Shown: positions 47,484 to 56,355, numbered from the stretch's first letter. The stretch: 64,000 bases of DNA from Alcanivoracaceae bacterium (GCA_002706085.1 PAJO01000041.1:1-64000); one strand, 5' to 3'. Notes: a model not told the origin generated them from the letters alone. Numbers and translations are program-made.

Positions 47484-48032
47484 TCAGTGCAATCGGAACA
47501 GGATCTGCAGCAATTGAATCCCCAGCAGCACCACCAGCGGGCTCAGATCAAAGCCCCCCATGGGCGGCAGCAACTTGCGCACGGGAGCCATCACCGGCTC
47601 CGTAATCTGAACAATGATCCGCACCACCGGGTTGTAGGGGTCAGGCGCTACCCAGCTAAGGATGACCCGGATCAGCACCGCCCAGAACACGTAGTTGAGA
47701 ATCACGCTGGCCAGCTCTCGCAGGGCATAGAGCACCAACTGCCCCCCGATACCGCTGGGGAATCCGCCCACCTGGATGCCAAGAATGACCAGTGCCTTGA
47801 GAATAATGAGTGCCACCACCAGCACCAGCGAAGCCACGTCCAGACCACCATACCCCGGGATAATCCGGCGCAGGGGTTTGAGCAACGGGTTGGTCGCCTT
47901 GAGCACGAACTGGGAAATCGGGTTATAGAAATCGGCACGCGCCAACTGCAGCACAAACCGGGTCAGCACAATAAAAATGTAGGCGCTGAAGGCAAAGTCC
48001 AGCAGATAAATCAGGGCACCCTGGGGGTTCAT
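47484..48032 (-). CDS. yggT: YggT family membrane protein
   Basis: A 182-aa protein with two tandem YggT repeats, each with two transmembrane segments. Each repeat carries the family pattern RxxxPxxG: PLLKPLRRIIPGYGGLDVASL and PVMAPVRKLLPPMGGFDLSPL, read in two parts. The family is linked to osmotic adaptation and to division/cell-shape genes in other bacteria. It is the third gene of the classic yggS-proC-yggT order, 223 bp after proC, with heptad element E6 between. Confidence 0.92.
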   Translation of the reverse strand: MNPQGALIYLLDFAFSAYIFIVLTRFVLQLARADFYNPISQFVLKATNPLLKPLRRIIPGYGGLDVASLVLVVALIILKALVILGIQVGGFPSGIGGQLVLYALRELASVILNYVFWAVLIRVILSWVAPDPYNPVVRIIVQITEPVMAPVRKLLPPMGGFDLSPLVVLLGIQLLQILFRLH

Positions 48033-48089
48033 GGATCACTCCGTTGGTCGCAACAGGGGGTAGAGTTTGGGGCAAGACGGGGGAAAATC

Positions 48090-48250
48090 AAGCTGTCAGC
48101 TGTGAGCTATGAGCTGCGAGAAAAAGACGCGCCACAGCCATCCTTTAACCCAATGCCATTCCCGCACTCAAACGATAAGGCGCGGGCACAGAGGTCGAAA
48201 ATTGACACCTCTTCCCGCGCCTCGTAGCTGGTAGCTCACAGCTCGTAGCT
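48090..48250. repeat. heptad inverted-repeat element (site E6)
   Basis: Left arm 48090-48117: AAGCTGT, CAGCTGT, GAGCTAT, GAGCTGC. Right arm 48223-48250: CGTAGCT, GGTAGCT, CACAGCT, CGTAGCT. All units share AGCT. Between them is a large hairpin (48178-48222) with stem AGGCGCGGG/CCCGCGCCT and an inner AGAGGT/ACCTCT stem. The right arm starts 3 bases after the proC stop. It divides proC from yggT. Confidence 0.88.
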
Positions 48251-48255
48251 GCTTT

Positions 48256-49065
48256 TTACCCGGCCAACTCTTCTGACCGCTCCCGCGCGGCGGCGACGGC
48301 GGCCTGAACCTGCTCGCGGAAACCCGCTTCCTCAAATACGTTCAGCGCAGCGGCCGTGGTCCCGCCCGGGCTGGTGACCTGTTGGCGCAGGGCATCCGGG
48401 CCGACTTCACTGGTAATGGCCAGCTGAGCGGCCCCCCAGGCGGTCTGCAGCACCATCTGGCGAGCGGTGGCGGCATCCAGCCCCTGGGCTTTGCCCGCTT
48501 CGATCAGCGATTCCATCAGCAAGAAGAAATAAGCCGGGCCAGACCCGGACACGGCCGTCACCGCATCCAGCTCTTTTTCTTCGTCGAACCAGAAGGTCAG
48601 ACCCACAGAGCCCAGGATTTCCTTGGCCATGGCTTTTTGTTCATCGCTGACACCGGCTGCCGCAAACAGCCCGGTGGCCCCTGCCTGTACCAGTGAGGGC
48701 GTGTTGGGCATGGAACGCACCACCGGGGTCTCGCCTAGCCAGCTTTTCAGGTTGGCCACGGTGATACCGGCAGCGATGGAGATCACCAGCGGCTGGCGAT
48801 CGGCGATCAGATCACGCAGGTTCTCACACACCTCCTGCATCATCTGCGGTTTCACAGCCAGCACCAGCACATCCACACGGCTGAGCACATCCCGGTTGTC
48901 GGCGCTCACGTGTACCCGGTGTAGCTGGGCCACTTCGTCGAGGCGATCCTTTGACGGGTCGCTCATCCAGATTCGGGCCGGGCGAATTCCTTTCGCCACC
49001 ATGCCACCGGCCAGGCTGGTTGCCATGTTGCCGGCACCGATAAAACCGATCAGTTGCTGTGCCAT
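48256..49065 (-). CDS. proC: pyrroline-5-carboxylate reductase
   Basis: NAD(P)H-dependent last step of proline synthesis. The 269-aa protein has the Rossmann motif IGFIGAGNMATSLAGG and the C-terminal signature VSGSGPAYFFLLMESLIEAG...TSPGGTTAAAL. I place the start at 49065 (MAQQLIGFIGAGN), because the ORF upstream to 49194 overlaps yggS. The gene lies 43 bp after yggS on the same strand. Assignment is firm. Confidence 0.96.
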   Translation of the reverse strand: MAQQLIGFIGAGNMATSLAGGMVAKGIRPARIWMSDPSKDRLDEVAQLHRVHVSADNRDVLSRVDVLVLAVKPQMMQEVCENLRDLIADRQPLVISIAAGITVANLKSWLGETPVVRSMPNTPSLVQAGATGLFAAAGVSDEQKAMAKEILGSVGLTFWFDEEKELDAVTAVSGSGPAYFFLLMESLIEAGKAQGLDAATARQMVLQTAWGAAQLAITSEVGPDALRQQVTSPGGTTAAALNVFEEAGFREQVQAAVAAARERSEELAG

Positions 49066-49108
49066 AACTGCGTTGTCCTGTAGTTGTCGCGCAAGCGACA
49101 CGCCAAAG

Positions 49109-49792
49109 CTAGCGGGCCGGGCGGGGGCCAAACAGGGCCGTACCCAGGCGAACCAGGGTGGCGCCTTCTTCGATGGCCACCCCAAAATCCGCACTCATGC
49201 CCATGGAGAGCGTGTCGAGGGCCGGCATTGTATTGCGCAATTGTGACAGTGTCATGGCGAGCTGTCGGAAAGCCGCCCGGTTGTTGTCATCACTGTCCGC
49301 CCGGGGGATCGCCATCAGGCCGCGCAGCGTCAGGTTCGGCAGGTCTACAATGGCCTTCGCGAGCTCGGCCACGCCCTCCAGGGGCACCCCGCTTTTGCTG
49401 GCTTCGTCGTCCACATTCACCTGTATACAGACCTGCAGGGGGGGCAACGTCTGCGGGCGCTGCTCGCTCAAACGGCGCGCCACCTTGAGGCGGTCGACGG
49501 AGTGCACCCAGTCAAAGCGGGCGGCGATATCACGGGTCTTGTTGGACTGGATCGGGCCGATGAAGTGCCACACCAACCCTCGCTCCGCCAGGGCATCCAT
49601 CTTGTCGAGCGCCTCCTGGAGGTAGTTTTCACCGAAATGGCGCAGCCCCTGGTCCGCCAGCACCGCCAGCTCATCAGCACTGCGGGTCTTGCTGACTGCC
49701 AGCAGCTGTACCTGCTCCCGGGGTCGCCCGGCCTGTTCACAGGCGTCCTGCAGGGCGTGTTCAATCTCTTGCAGTGGGGTCTGTTCCGTCAT
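49109..49792 (-). CDS. yggS: PLP homeostasis protein YggS/PLPBP
   Basis: A 227-aa single-domain PLP-binding protein with the alanine-racemase-like barrel but no racemase domain. The PLP lysine is Lys35 in LAVSKTRSAD. HFGENYLQEALDKMD and WHFIGPIQSNKTRDIA are family signatures. It buffers PLP and affects amino-acid and keto-acid balance. First gene of the yggS-proC-yggT unit and divergent from pilT, a common arrangement in gammaproteobacteria. Confidence 0.95.
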   Translation of the reverse strand: MTEQTPLQEIEHALQDACEQAGRPREQVQLLAVSKTRSADELAVLADQGLRHFGENYLQEALDKMDALAERGLVWHFIGPIQSNKTRDIAARFDWVHSVDRLKVARRLSEQRPQTLPPLQVCIQVNVDDEASKSGVPLEGVAELAKAIVDLPNLTLRGLMAIPRADSDDNNRAAFRQLAMTLSQLRNTMPALDTLSMGMSADFGVAIEEGATLVRLGTALFGPRPAR

Positions 49793-50021
49793 GTTCGCTC
49801 GGTCAGTTGGGGCAAAAAGGGCCAGCGGCAGCGGTTGAGCCGTCTGGCGGCAGGCAGGTACCAGCCGACAATTCACCACACGGTTTCTTGAACGCCTCAA
49901 AAGGTCGGGTTACTTTAGGCATGCGACGATTTTCTGAGGCTCCCGGCCAATCGGGAGCCAACATAATAACAAAGGGCCGCCCAAGGCACCCTTTACAACG
50001 CCATAACAGCAAGTACACACC

Positions 50022-51056
50022 ATGGATATTACCGAGCTGCTCGCCTTCAGCGCCAAGAACGGCGCCTCTGATCTTCACCTGTCCGCAGGTCTGCCACCCA
50101 TGATCCGCGTTGACGGCGATGTTCGCCGCATCAACCTGCCGGCCATGGAGCACAAGGAAGTCCACGCGCTGATCTACGACATCATGAACGACAAGCAGCG
50201 CAAGGACTTCGAGGAATTCTTCGAGACCGACTTTTCCTTCGAGGTTCCCGGTGTAGCCCGTTTCCGGGTCAACGCCTTTAACCACAACCGGGGTGCCGGT
50301 GCGGTATTCCGGACCATTCCTTCCAAGGTACTGACCATGGAAGACCTGGGGATGGGCAAGGTGTTCCAGAAGATCTCGGAAATGCCGCGAGGCATTGTGC
50401 TGGTCACCGGCCCCACTGGCTCCGGTAAGTCCACCACGCTGGCGGCGATGATCGATTACATCAATAACACCCGTTACGAGCACATCCTCACCATCGAAGA
50501 CCCCATCGAATTCGTACACGAATCCAAGAAATGCCTGGTGAACCAGCGGGAAGTCCACCGTGACACCCTGGGCTTCGCCGAAGCCCTGCGCTCGGCCCTG
50601 CGGGAAGATCCGGACATTATCCTGGTGGGGGAAATGCGGGACCTGGAAACCATTCGCCTCGCGCTGACTGCGGCGGAAACCGGGCACCTGGTGTTCGGCA
50701 CCCTGCACACCACCTCAGCCGCCAAGACCATTGACCGGGTTGTCGATGTTTTCCCCGCCGAGGAAAAGTCGATGGTGCGCTCCATGCTGTCCGAATCCCT
50801 TCAGGCGGTGGTGTCACAAACCCTGATGAAGAAGAACGGTGGCGGCCGGGTGGCCGCCCACGAAATCATGATCGGTACCCCGGCGATCCGTAACCTGATT
50901 CGCGAAGACAAGGTGGCGCAGATGTACTCCGCTATCCAGACCGGTGGCGCCCTGGGTATGCAAACCCTGGATCAGTGCCTGCAGGGGCTGGTGCAGAAGG
51001 GCCTGGTGGCCCGGGAAGTGGCCCGCGAAAAAGCCAAGAGCCCGGACTCGATCTAA
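50022..51056 (+). CDS. pilT: type IV pilus retraction ATPase PilT
   Basis: Hexameric secretion-ATPase-superfamily motor that depolymerises type IV pili for twitching and DNA uptake. The 344-aa protein starts MDITELLAFSAKNGASDLHLSAG. Walker A GPTGSGKST is near residues 129-137, the Asp box TIEDPIEFVH and His box TGHLVFGTLHT follow, and the AIRNLIRE motif characteristic of PilT is present. pilU follows 15 bp downstream. Confidence 0.97.
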   Translation: MDITELLAFSAKNGASDLHLSAGLPPMIRVDGDVRRINLPAMEHKEVHALIYDIMNDKQRKDFEEFFETDFSFEVPGVARFRVNAFNHNRGAGAVFRTIPSKVLTMEDLGMGKVFQKISEMPRGIVLVTGPTGSGKSTTLAAMIDYINNTRYEHILTIEDPIEFVHESKKCLVNQREVHRDTLGFAEALRSALREDPDIILVGEMRDLETIRLALTAAETGHLVFGTLHTTSAAKTIDRVVDVFPAEEKSMVRSMLSESLQAVVSQTLMKKNGGGRVAAHEIMIGTPAIRNLIREDKVAQMYSAIQTGGALGMQTLDQCLQGLVQKGLVAREVAREKAKSPDSI

Positions 51057-51071
51057 CGAGGAGATGTCATC

Positions 51072-52193
51072 ATGGAATTCGAAGAGCTCCTCAAACTGAT
51101 GGTCCAGAAAGGCGGTTCCGACCTATTCATTACCGCCGGCGTACCTCCCAGCATGAAAGTCCACGGCAAGATTCTGCCGGTGACCAAGAACGCCCTCACC
51201 CCCGACATGACCCGGGATATCGTTTTCGGTGTGATGACCGAAAAACAGCGTAAGGATTTCGTCCAACAGCACGAGTGTAACTTCGCCATCTCCGCCCGCG
51301 GCATTGGCCGTTTCCGGGTCTCGGCCTTTTACCAGCGCAACCTGGTCGGCATGGTGCTGCGACGTATTGAAACCAAGATTCCCAATGTGGATGACCTACG
51401 TTTACCGCCGGTGATCAAGGAACTGGCCATGACAAAGCGTGGCCTGGTGATTTTCGTGGGTGCCACCGGTACCGGTAAATCCACCTCGCTGGCGTCCATG
51501 ATTGGCCACCGCAACAAGAATTCCAAGGGTCACATCATCACCATCGAGGACCCCATCGAATTCATTCACCAGCATCAGGGCTGCATCGTGACCCAGCGCG
51601 AAGTGGGCATCGACACCGACAGCTTTGAAGTGGCGTTGAAGAATACCCTGCGTCAGGCGCCTGATGTGATTCTGATTGGTGAGATCCGCACCCGGGAAAC
51701 CATGGACAAGGCCATCGCCTTCGCCGAAACCGGTCACCTGTGTCTGGCCACCCTGCACGCCAACAACGCCAACCAGGCGCTGGACCGGATCATTCACTTC
51801 TTCCCGGCCGATATGCACGACCAGCTGTGGATGGACCTGTCACTGAACATGAAAGGCATTGTTGCCCAGCAGCTGATCCCCACCCCCGACGGCAAGGGTC
51901 GCCGCGCGGCCATTGAAGTTCTGCTCGGCACGCCGCTGGTGCAGGATCACATCCGCAAGGGTGAAGTGCACATGCTCAAGGAGCTGATGAGCAAATCCCG
52001 CGAACAAGGCATGCAGACCTTCGACCAAGCCCTGTATGACCTCTATTCCGCCGGCGAAATCACCTACGAAGACGCCATGCTCCACGCCGACTCGCCCAAC
52101 GATCTGCGCCTGATGATCAAGCTTGGCAACGAAACCGATGCCTCAAGCCTGGATATCGCCACACGCGGGTTGAGCATCGAGGACACGGAATAA
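51072..52193 (+). CDS. pilU: type IV pilus ATPase PilU
   Basis: PilT paralogue (373 aa) that assists pilus retraction in a PilT-dependent way. Walker A is GATGTGKSTS near residue 130; the Asp box is TIEDPIEFIHQHQGCIVTQREVG, split here for reading. PilU has its longer C-terminus (DSPNDLRLMIKLGNE). AGGAG sits between the pilT stop and this ATG, so the pair is an operon. A heptad array starts 3 bases after the stop codon. Confidence 0.96.
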   Translation: MEFEELLKLMVQKGGSDLFITAGVPPSMKVHGKILPVTKNALTPDMTRDIVFGVMTEKQRKDFVQQHECNFAISARGIGRFRVSAFYQRNLVGMVLRRIETKIPNVDDLRLPPVIKELAMTKRGLVIFVGATGTGKSTSLASMIGHRNKNSKGHIITIEDPIEFIHQHQGCIVTQREVGIDTDSFEVALKNTLRQAPDVILIGEIRTRETMDKAIAFAETGHLCLATLHANNANQALDRIIHFFPADMHDQLWMDLSLNMKGIVAQQLIPTPDGKGRRAAIEVLLGTPLVQDHIRKGEVHMLKELMSKSREQGMQTFDQALYDLYSAGEITYEDAMLHADSPNDLRLMIKLGNETDASSLDIATRGLSIEDTE

Positions 52194-52196
52194 AAG

Positions 52197-52224
52197 TAGT
52201 TAACAATTAACAGTGAAGAGTGAA
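52197..52224 (+). repeat. heptad array (site E7)
   Basis: Units TAGTTAA, CAATTAA, CAGTGAA, GAGTGAA directly after the pilU stop; next TAGCTAC. TAG, TAA and TGA codons cover all three frames. The next features are a CGCGGGG stretch and the terminator at 52261. Confidence 0.88.
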
Positions 52225-52260
52225 TAGCTACGCGGGGAAGCCCGTGCTGGCGGAAACGAC

Positions 52261-52292
52261 AAGGCCGCGCCCGAATGATTGGGCGCGGCCTT
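52261..52292 (+). terminator. terminator of the pilTU operon
   Basis: Perfect 12-bp stem AAGGCCGCGCCC/GGGCGCGGCCTT, loop GAATGATT, then GTCTTTT. Confidence 0.88.
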
Positions 52293-52304
52293 GTCTTTTG
52301 GTTC

Positions 52305-52618
52305 ATCGCGGATTAACGGGAATCGTCCACAGAAAAGTCCCTTCCGTAGGAGCGTCGCTGGCGGCGCGATAACCCACGTCGTAAAAGACTGATTTCCCAC
52401 AGAGGGCACAGGGTTCACAGAGGAAAACCGTCTTCCTCAGTGAACCCTGTGCCCCCTGTGATGAAAATGCTTTTGATCCTGGTCTGGGATCGCGCCGCCA
52501 CCGAGCGCAGCGAAGGAACGCCCGCAGGGCGGCCCCGAAGGGGTGAGCGGAGCGAATAACCGACGCTCACTACGGCAAGTGAGGGGGTTAAATCAGGCCT
52601 TTACCGGAAATCCGCGAT
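52305..52618. repeat. MITE-like dispersed repeat, copy 2
   Basis: A 314-bp element with ends ATCGCGGATTAACGGGAA and ...CCGGAAATCCGCGAT, as at 2737-2900. Shared interior includes CCGTCTT(C)CTCAG and GATGAAAATGCTTTTGATCC. It is longer because a REP-like piece (CCGTAGGAGCGTCGCTGG), CACAGAG-rich sequence and a further insert are present. No coding frame is evident. It sits 13 bases after the pilU terminator. Confidence 0.75.
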
Positions 52619-52636
52619 GGCCGGGCCCGGCCCTTT

Positions 52637-52702
52637 ATTCGCGGTGGAACCACCGCTCTCACAGTTTGGGTGGTCTGTGGTGGGAGCTTGCCTGCAAGCG
52701 AT
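52637..52702. repeat. REP pair (BIME-like)
   Basis: ATTCGCGGTGGAACCACCGC plus TCTCAC at 52637-52662 and GTGGGAGCTTGCCTGCAAGC plus GAT at 52680-52702, inverted relative to each other. Same family as 15854-15923. Downstream of slyX. Confidence 0.82.
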
Positions 52703-52733
52703 TAGCCCACCGGTCAGCGTCCCTTGAGGGCCC

Positions 52734-52940
52734 TCAGTAATGCGGTGGCGGGGCGTCTTCCACCTGGGTGGCAGCAAACGCTTCGCTCAAGTCCACCAGC
52801 CGATCGACCATCTTGCGACAGGCAGTTTCCAGCTCACGGATCTGGCGCTGTTGATCACTGACGATTTGGTTGAGGGATTCGATCAGGTCTTCCTGATAGG
52901 CCAGTTTGGTTTCGATATCAATCAAGCGGTCTTCGCTCAT
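52734..52940 (-). CDS. slyX: SlyX family protein
   Basis: A 68-aa coiled-coil protein. IDIETKLAYQEDLIESLNQI and VSDQQRQIRELETACRKM form a continuous heptad-pattern helix, and the end is ...EDAPPPHY, the SlyX hallmark. Role is unknown, although slyX often lies beside slyD or ion-related genes. The long ORF open to 53303 is not supported upstream of 52940. AGAGAG-type ribosome-binding sequence precedes this ATG. Confidence 0.9.
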   Translation of the reverse strand: MSEDRLIDIETKLAYQEDLIESLNQIVSDQQRQIRELETACRKMVDRLVDLSEAFAATQVEDAPPPHY

Positions 52941-53074
52941 GGGAATCTCTCTATTGAGCTCCTGCGGAAATGGCTGGGGCAAGCAGCAAGACATCCCACC
53001 TGATCGCCTTGTCGCTTGCAGCGGTTCCCACCATTGTACTGGCCCTTTACCCACATTTCCGCTATGGTTTATTC

Positions 53075-53302
53075 CGTCTTGGGGGAGTAGTCGCTCGATC
53101 GCTTTCCACTGCCGTTTCACGGCACAAGCCTCAAGGTGGCCGTCAACATAGTTGCGCCTCATGCGCATGGCGTCCACGCCCGCACTGCCCTTCGGGCCAC
53201 GCGGACTGACGAGACCTGAGACACGACTTGCATTCCGCTGGGGCGGGATTGGCAGGTGGTGTCTCATGTCAACGTTAATCCCGCCCCTCTGGAATAGCCT
53301 CA
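53075..53302 (+). promoter_or_regulatory. yybP-ykoY manganese riboswitch with SD-sequestering hairpin
   Basis: The aptamer core is visible: CTTGGGGGAGTAG at 53079-53091, CCGTCAACATAGTTGCGCC in the middle and CTGACGAGACCTGAGACACG at the 3' side. P1 is CGTCTTGG against CCTGAGAC-ACG (about 53075-53225). The expression platform is a hairpin: ATTCC (53232-53236) and GGGGCGGGATT (53240-53250) pair with AATCCCGCCCC (53277-53287) and GGAAT (53291-53295). The last contains the Shine-Dalgarno before the ATG at 53303. Mn-binding is expected to free it. The family is known to control TMEM165-type exporters. Confidence 0.85.
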
Positions 53303-53857
53303 ATGGAAGCCCTGTTCAGTTCCCTGTTGCTGGTTGCCCTTGGCGAAATCGGTGACAAGACTCAGCTACTGTCGCTGGCACTGATCCTTAAATTCCGCAA
53401 GCCCTGGCCCATTCTGGCCGGCGTAGTCGTCGCCACCCTGTTGAATCACGGCGCCTCGGTCTGGTTTGGCGACTGGTTGGCGGACACCGTCCCGATGGAC
53501 TGGATGCGCTGGATTCTCGGCATCAGCTTTATGGCCCTGGGCCTGTGGATGCTGATTCCCGATGACGATGAAGAGATCAAGGAAGAGCCGAAATACGGGC
53601 CTTTCCTCACCGCTCTCGTGCTGTTCTTCATTGCCGAGATCGGCGACAAGACCCAGCTGGCGACGATTGCCCTGGCGGTGCAGTTCAAGGACCAGTTCTG
53701 GCCGGTACTCAGTGGCTCGACCCTGGGCATGATCGCCGCCAACCTGCCAGTCATCTGGCTGGCCCACCAGTTTGGTGGCAAACAGTTCGAGCGCCGCGCA
53801 CACCGGATTAGCGCCGCCCTGTTTTTCGGCTTCGGTATTCTCGCGCTGGTGACCTGA
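53303..53857 (+). CDS. TMEM165/UPF0016 family Mn2+ exporter
   Basis: A 184-aa inner-membrane protein with six or so hydrophobic segments in two homologous halves. Both halves carry the family motif ExGDKTQ: Glu15-Ile-Gly-Asp18 and Glu112-Ile-Gly-Asp115. Bacterial members (MneA) export manganese. The yybP-ykoY riboswitch directly upstream supports this function here. A central acidic loop (DDDEEIKEE) joins the halves. Confidence 0.92.
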   Translation: MEALFSSLLLVALGEIGDKTQLLSLALILKFRKPWPILAGVVVATLLNHGASVWFGDWLADTVPMDWMRWILGISFMALGLWMLIPDDDEEIKEEPKYGPFLTALVLFFIAEIGDKTQLATIALAVQFKDQFWPVLSGSTLGMIAANLPVIWLAHQFGGKQFERRAHRISAALFFGFGILALVT

Positions 53858-53931
53858 CGGCCCCCCAGGCCTGCTACAATCCAACTTTGCGTATGTGCGT
53901 ATTGCCAGCGCCCCTGTTTGCGAGTGAAACC

Positions 53932-54483
53932 ATGGCCCTGACTGCCACCATCTACAAAGCCGAGCTGACCATCTCGGATATGGACCGGGACTACTACGCC
54001 ACCCATAATCTGACGGTGGCGCTACACCCTTCGGAAACCGAATCGCGGATGATGCTACGCCTGATGGCGTTTGCGCTCAGCGCCCACGAAGACCTGACCT
54101 TCACCAAAGGGCTGTCGAGCACCGATGAACCGGATCTGTGGCAACGCAACCCCGATGACACTCTGGAGCACTGGATCGAACTGGGCATGCCCGACGAAAA
54201 ACGCCTTCGCAAAGCCTGCGGCCTGGCGCGTCAGGTCACCCTCTACTGCTATGGCCCCCGTGCTCCGCAGGTATGGTGGGACAGCATCAAGAACAAGGTT
54301 ACCCGGTTCGATAACCTGCGCGTTATCCATGTGAGCGCAGACAGTGAAGCCGCCCTCGCCGAGAGCACCCAGCGCAGCATGCAGCTGCAGGCCATGATCC
54401 AGGATGGCCAGGTGTGGTTCGGCAGCGCAGAGCACTCCGTAGAAATGGGGCTGGACCAGTGGTACCCGGCCAACCCGCACTGA
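53932..54483 (+). CDS. yaeQ: YaeQ family protein
   Basis: A 183-aa protein of the YaeQ family, with a restriction-endonuclease-like (PD-(D/E)XK) fold. ALTATIYKAELTISDMDRDYY and HPSETESRMMLRLMAFAL are typical; DEPDLWQRNPDDTLEHWIELG and the Lys in RLRKACGLARQV complete the degenerate active-site pattern. It was once proposed as an RfaH-like suppressor, but the function is unsettled. I use the ATG at 53932 instead of 53887. Confidence 0.92.
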   Translation: MALTATIYKAELTISDMDRDYYATHNLTVALHPSETESRMMLRLMAFALSAHEDLTFTKGLSSTDEPDLWQRNPDDTLEHWIELGMPDEKRLRKACGLARQVTLYCYGPRAPQVWWDSIKNKVTRFDNLRVIHVSADSEAALAESTQRSMQLQAMIQDGQVWFGSAEHSVEMGLDQWYPANPH

Positions 54484-54544
54484 CCAACACTCTCGTGAAG
54501 GCTGTGCTACAGTCGGGATTCGCTGTCAGATACGGAGCATCGAC

Positions 54545-55102
54545 ATGCCTGCCACACCCCCGCCCTTGCTGGAAAATCTGGCCCGCCACTGGAAAGGCGT
54601 TCTCGTCACCGGCCTGATTTTTCTCCTGCTGGGGACCGGCGGCCTGGTCGCCACCGGAGTCTTCACACTGGTCGGGGTGTACTGGGTCGGCTGCTTGTTC
54701 CTGCTCGCTGGCGGGGTACAGATCGTTCATGCCTTTCGCACCCCCACCCTCAGTCGCAGCCTGCCCTTTCTGGTGATGGGTCTGCTGTATGCGCTGCTTG
54801 GTGCCTACATGATCGCCCATCCGATGATCGCTGCCGATGCCCTGACCCTGATCCTGGGCGCCGGTATCGCTCTGCTTTCAGCGGTACGACTGGCCATGGC
54901 CTGGCACCTGCGGCACGGCACCAACATCGCCCTGCCCTTGCTCAGCGGTGTCGTCGGGCTTGCCCTTGCCTGGATGATCTTCGCCCAGTGGCCGGAATCC
55001 GGTCAGTGGGTGATCGGCCTGTTCCTCGCCATTGAACTGATCATGAACGGCTGGACACTGATCATGGTGTCACTGGCCGCACGCCACTATCACGCAGAAT
55101 AA
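54545..55102 (+). CDS. HdeD/DUF308 family membrane protein
   Basis: A 185-aa protein with six predicted transmembrane helices in three DUF308 repeats, including GLIFLLLGTGGLVATGVF and GLLYALLGAYMIAHPMIA. E. coli HdeD is an acid-resistance membrane protein; a similar role here is only inferred. It lies 61 bp after yaeQ and may be co-transcribed. Confidence 0.87.
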   Translation: MPATPPPLLENLARHWKGVLVTGLIFLLLGTGGLVATGVFTLVGVYWVGCLFLLAGGVQIVHAFRTPTLSRSLPFLVMGLLYALLGAYMIAHPMIAADALTLILGAGIALLSAVRLAMAWHLRHGTNIALPLLSGVVGLALAWMIFAQWPESGQWVIGLFLAIELIMNGWTLIMVSLAARHYHAE

Positions 55103-55140
55103 CAACCAGGCGCGATAACTACACAAAAACCGGGGGAAAA

Positions 55141-56355
55141 ATGAAACGCATTGTTGGCATTGGCAGCGTGTTGCTAGTGATCATCGCGCTCGCCTGGAGC
55201 ATGGATGACCGATTAAACCCGACCGCAGAAACCTGGCTTGATGACACGCCTCCGGACAGCCCGGCCTTCCGGTATTTTCTTGCGCTTGGCGCCGCCCCGG
55301 AGAAATCCGCCCAGGCCGAAGGGGAGCGACTTTATCAGGCGATGCTGGCTCAACCGGAGGTCACTTTCCCGAACCACTGGAGCGCGCTTCTTCAGCACCC
55401 ACTGCTCTGCGATTATCGTTCTGATCCATCATGCCTTGCCAAGCAGAAAGCCAGCGCGGACACACAAGCCTTGCTTGATGAGCATGCGGTATTACTTGAG
55501 CGTTACCTTCACCTCATCTCTCTTGAGGAGTTTGCCAATCAGATTCCCGGAAACCGCATGATCGGGACCTTTCCGGAGTATTCACTGCTGATCGCGGCAT
55601 CGCGACTGCAATCACTCAAGTGGTTAAAAACCGAAGACACAGCCCACTCTCTGCAAACGGAAATCCGCTACCTGCGTCAACTACTGACGGGAAGACACAG
55701 CCTGATCGGCAAGTTGATTGTGCGCGAGATACTGGTAGAAAAAATTGCACTTGCTGCACTTCTGACACAACAGGGAATGCCGATACACCTCGCCAGTTAC
55801 CAGCTGAATGACGCAGAAAAAAGCCTTGAAAGCGCCATGAAGCAGGAGCTGGCAATGATCTTCAGCCTGTTCAACAACCTGAAAAAACAGCCCCGTGAGG
55901 AACAGGAAAGCTACCCGGAATACCTGGCGCGGCGTCTTGCCCTTCGACCCAACCATTCCATCAACCATGGCTTTATGCTCTATGAGCATTACGCCGAATT
56001 ATCCCTGATGCCAGGCCACATCATTGCTGCGGATTCATTCAGTCCGCCTGGCTTCTCCACACTGGACACATTACGCAATCCGATGGGCTATTTTCTTTAT
56101 CAGACTGGCACACCCGATTTCAAACCCTACCTGATCCGCATGATCCATCTCGACGCCCGGCTGCGGCTTCTTGGCATTGTTAATGGCCAGCTATCCGGGA
56201 CGCCCGAGAATCCATGGGCACCTGAATCCAACCGCCCAGTCTATTCAGAACACGAGGTGTGCTTTGCCTTCGCGCCTGATACCGAACGATACCGTTCGTG
56301 TCTGCCGCTGATCACAGAGCCCCCTAAAGACTCCGCTGATTCACCCGCGCCATAA
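55141..56355 (+). CDS. hypothetical protein with N-terminal anchor
   Basis: A 404-aa protein, not recognised. A hydrophobic N-terminal segment ([16 protein letters not shown]) suggests a signal anchor or uncleaved signal with the rest in the periplasm. The remainder is mostly helical, with a [18 protein letters not shown] region and four or five cysteines. Composition is a little less GC-rich than neighbours. Its 3' end overlaps the convergent arsH by 32 bp. AAACCGGGGG precedes the ATG. Confidence 0.75.
   Translation: MKRIVGIGSVLLVIIALAWSMDDRLNPTAETWLDDTPPDSPAFRYFLALGAAPEKSAQAEGERLYQAMLAQPEVTFPNHWSALLQHPLLCDYRSDPSCLAKQKASADTQALLDEHAVLLERYLHLISLEEFANQIPGNRMIGTFPEYSLLIAASRLQSLKWLKTEDTAHSLQTEIRYLRQLLTGRHSLIGKLIVREILVEKIALAALLTQQGMPIHLASYQLNDAEKSLESAMKQELAMIFSLFNNLKKQPREEQESYPEYLARRLALRPNHSINHGFMLYEHYAELSLMPGHIIAADSFSPPGFSTLDTLRNPMGYFLYQTGTPDFKPYLIRMIHLDARLRLLGIVNGQLSGTPENPWAPESNRPVYSEHEVCFAFAPDTERYRSCLPLITEPPKDSADSPAP

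Noticed and set aside
52941-53303. N-terminal extension of SlyX
   Set aside because: SlyX proteins are about 70 aa; the extension is antisense to the riboswitch.
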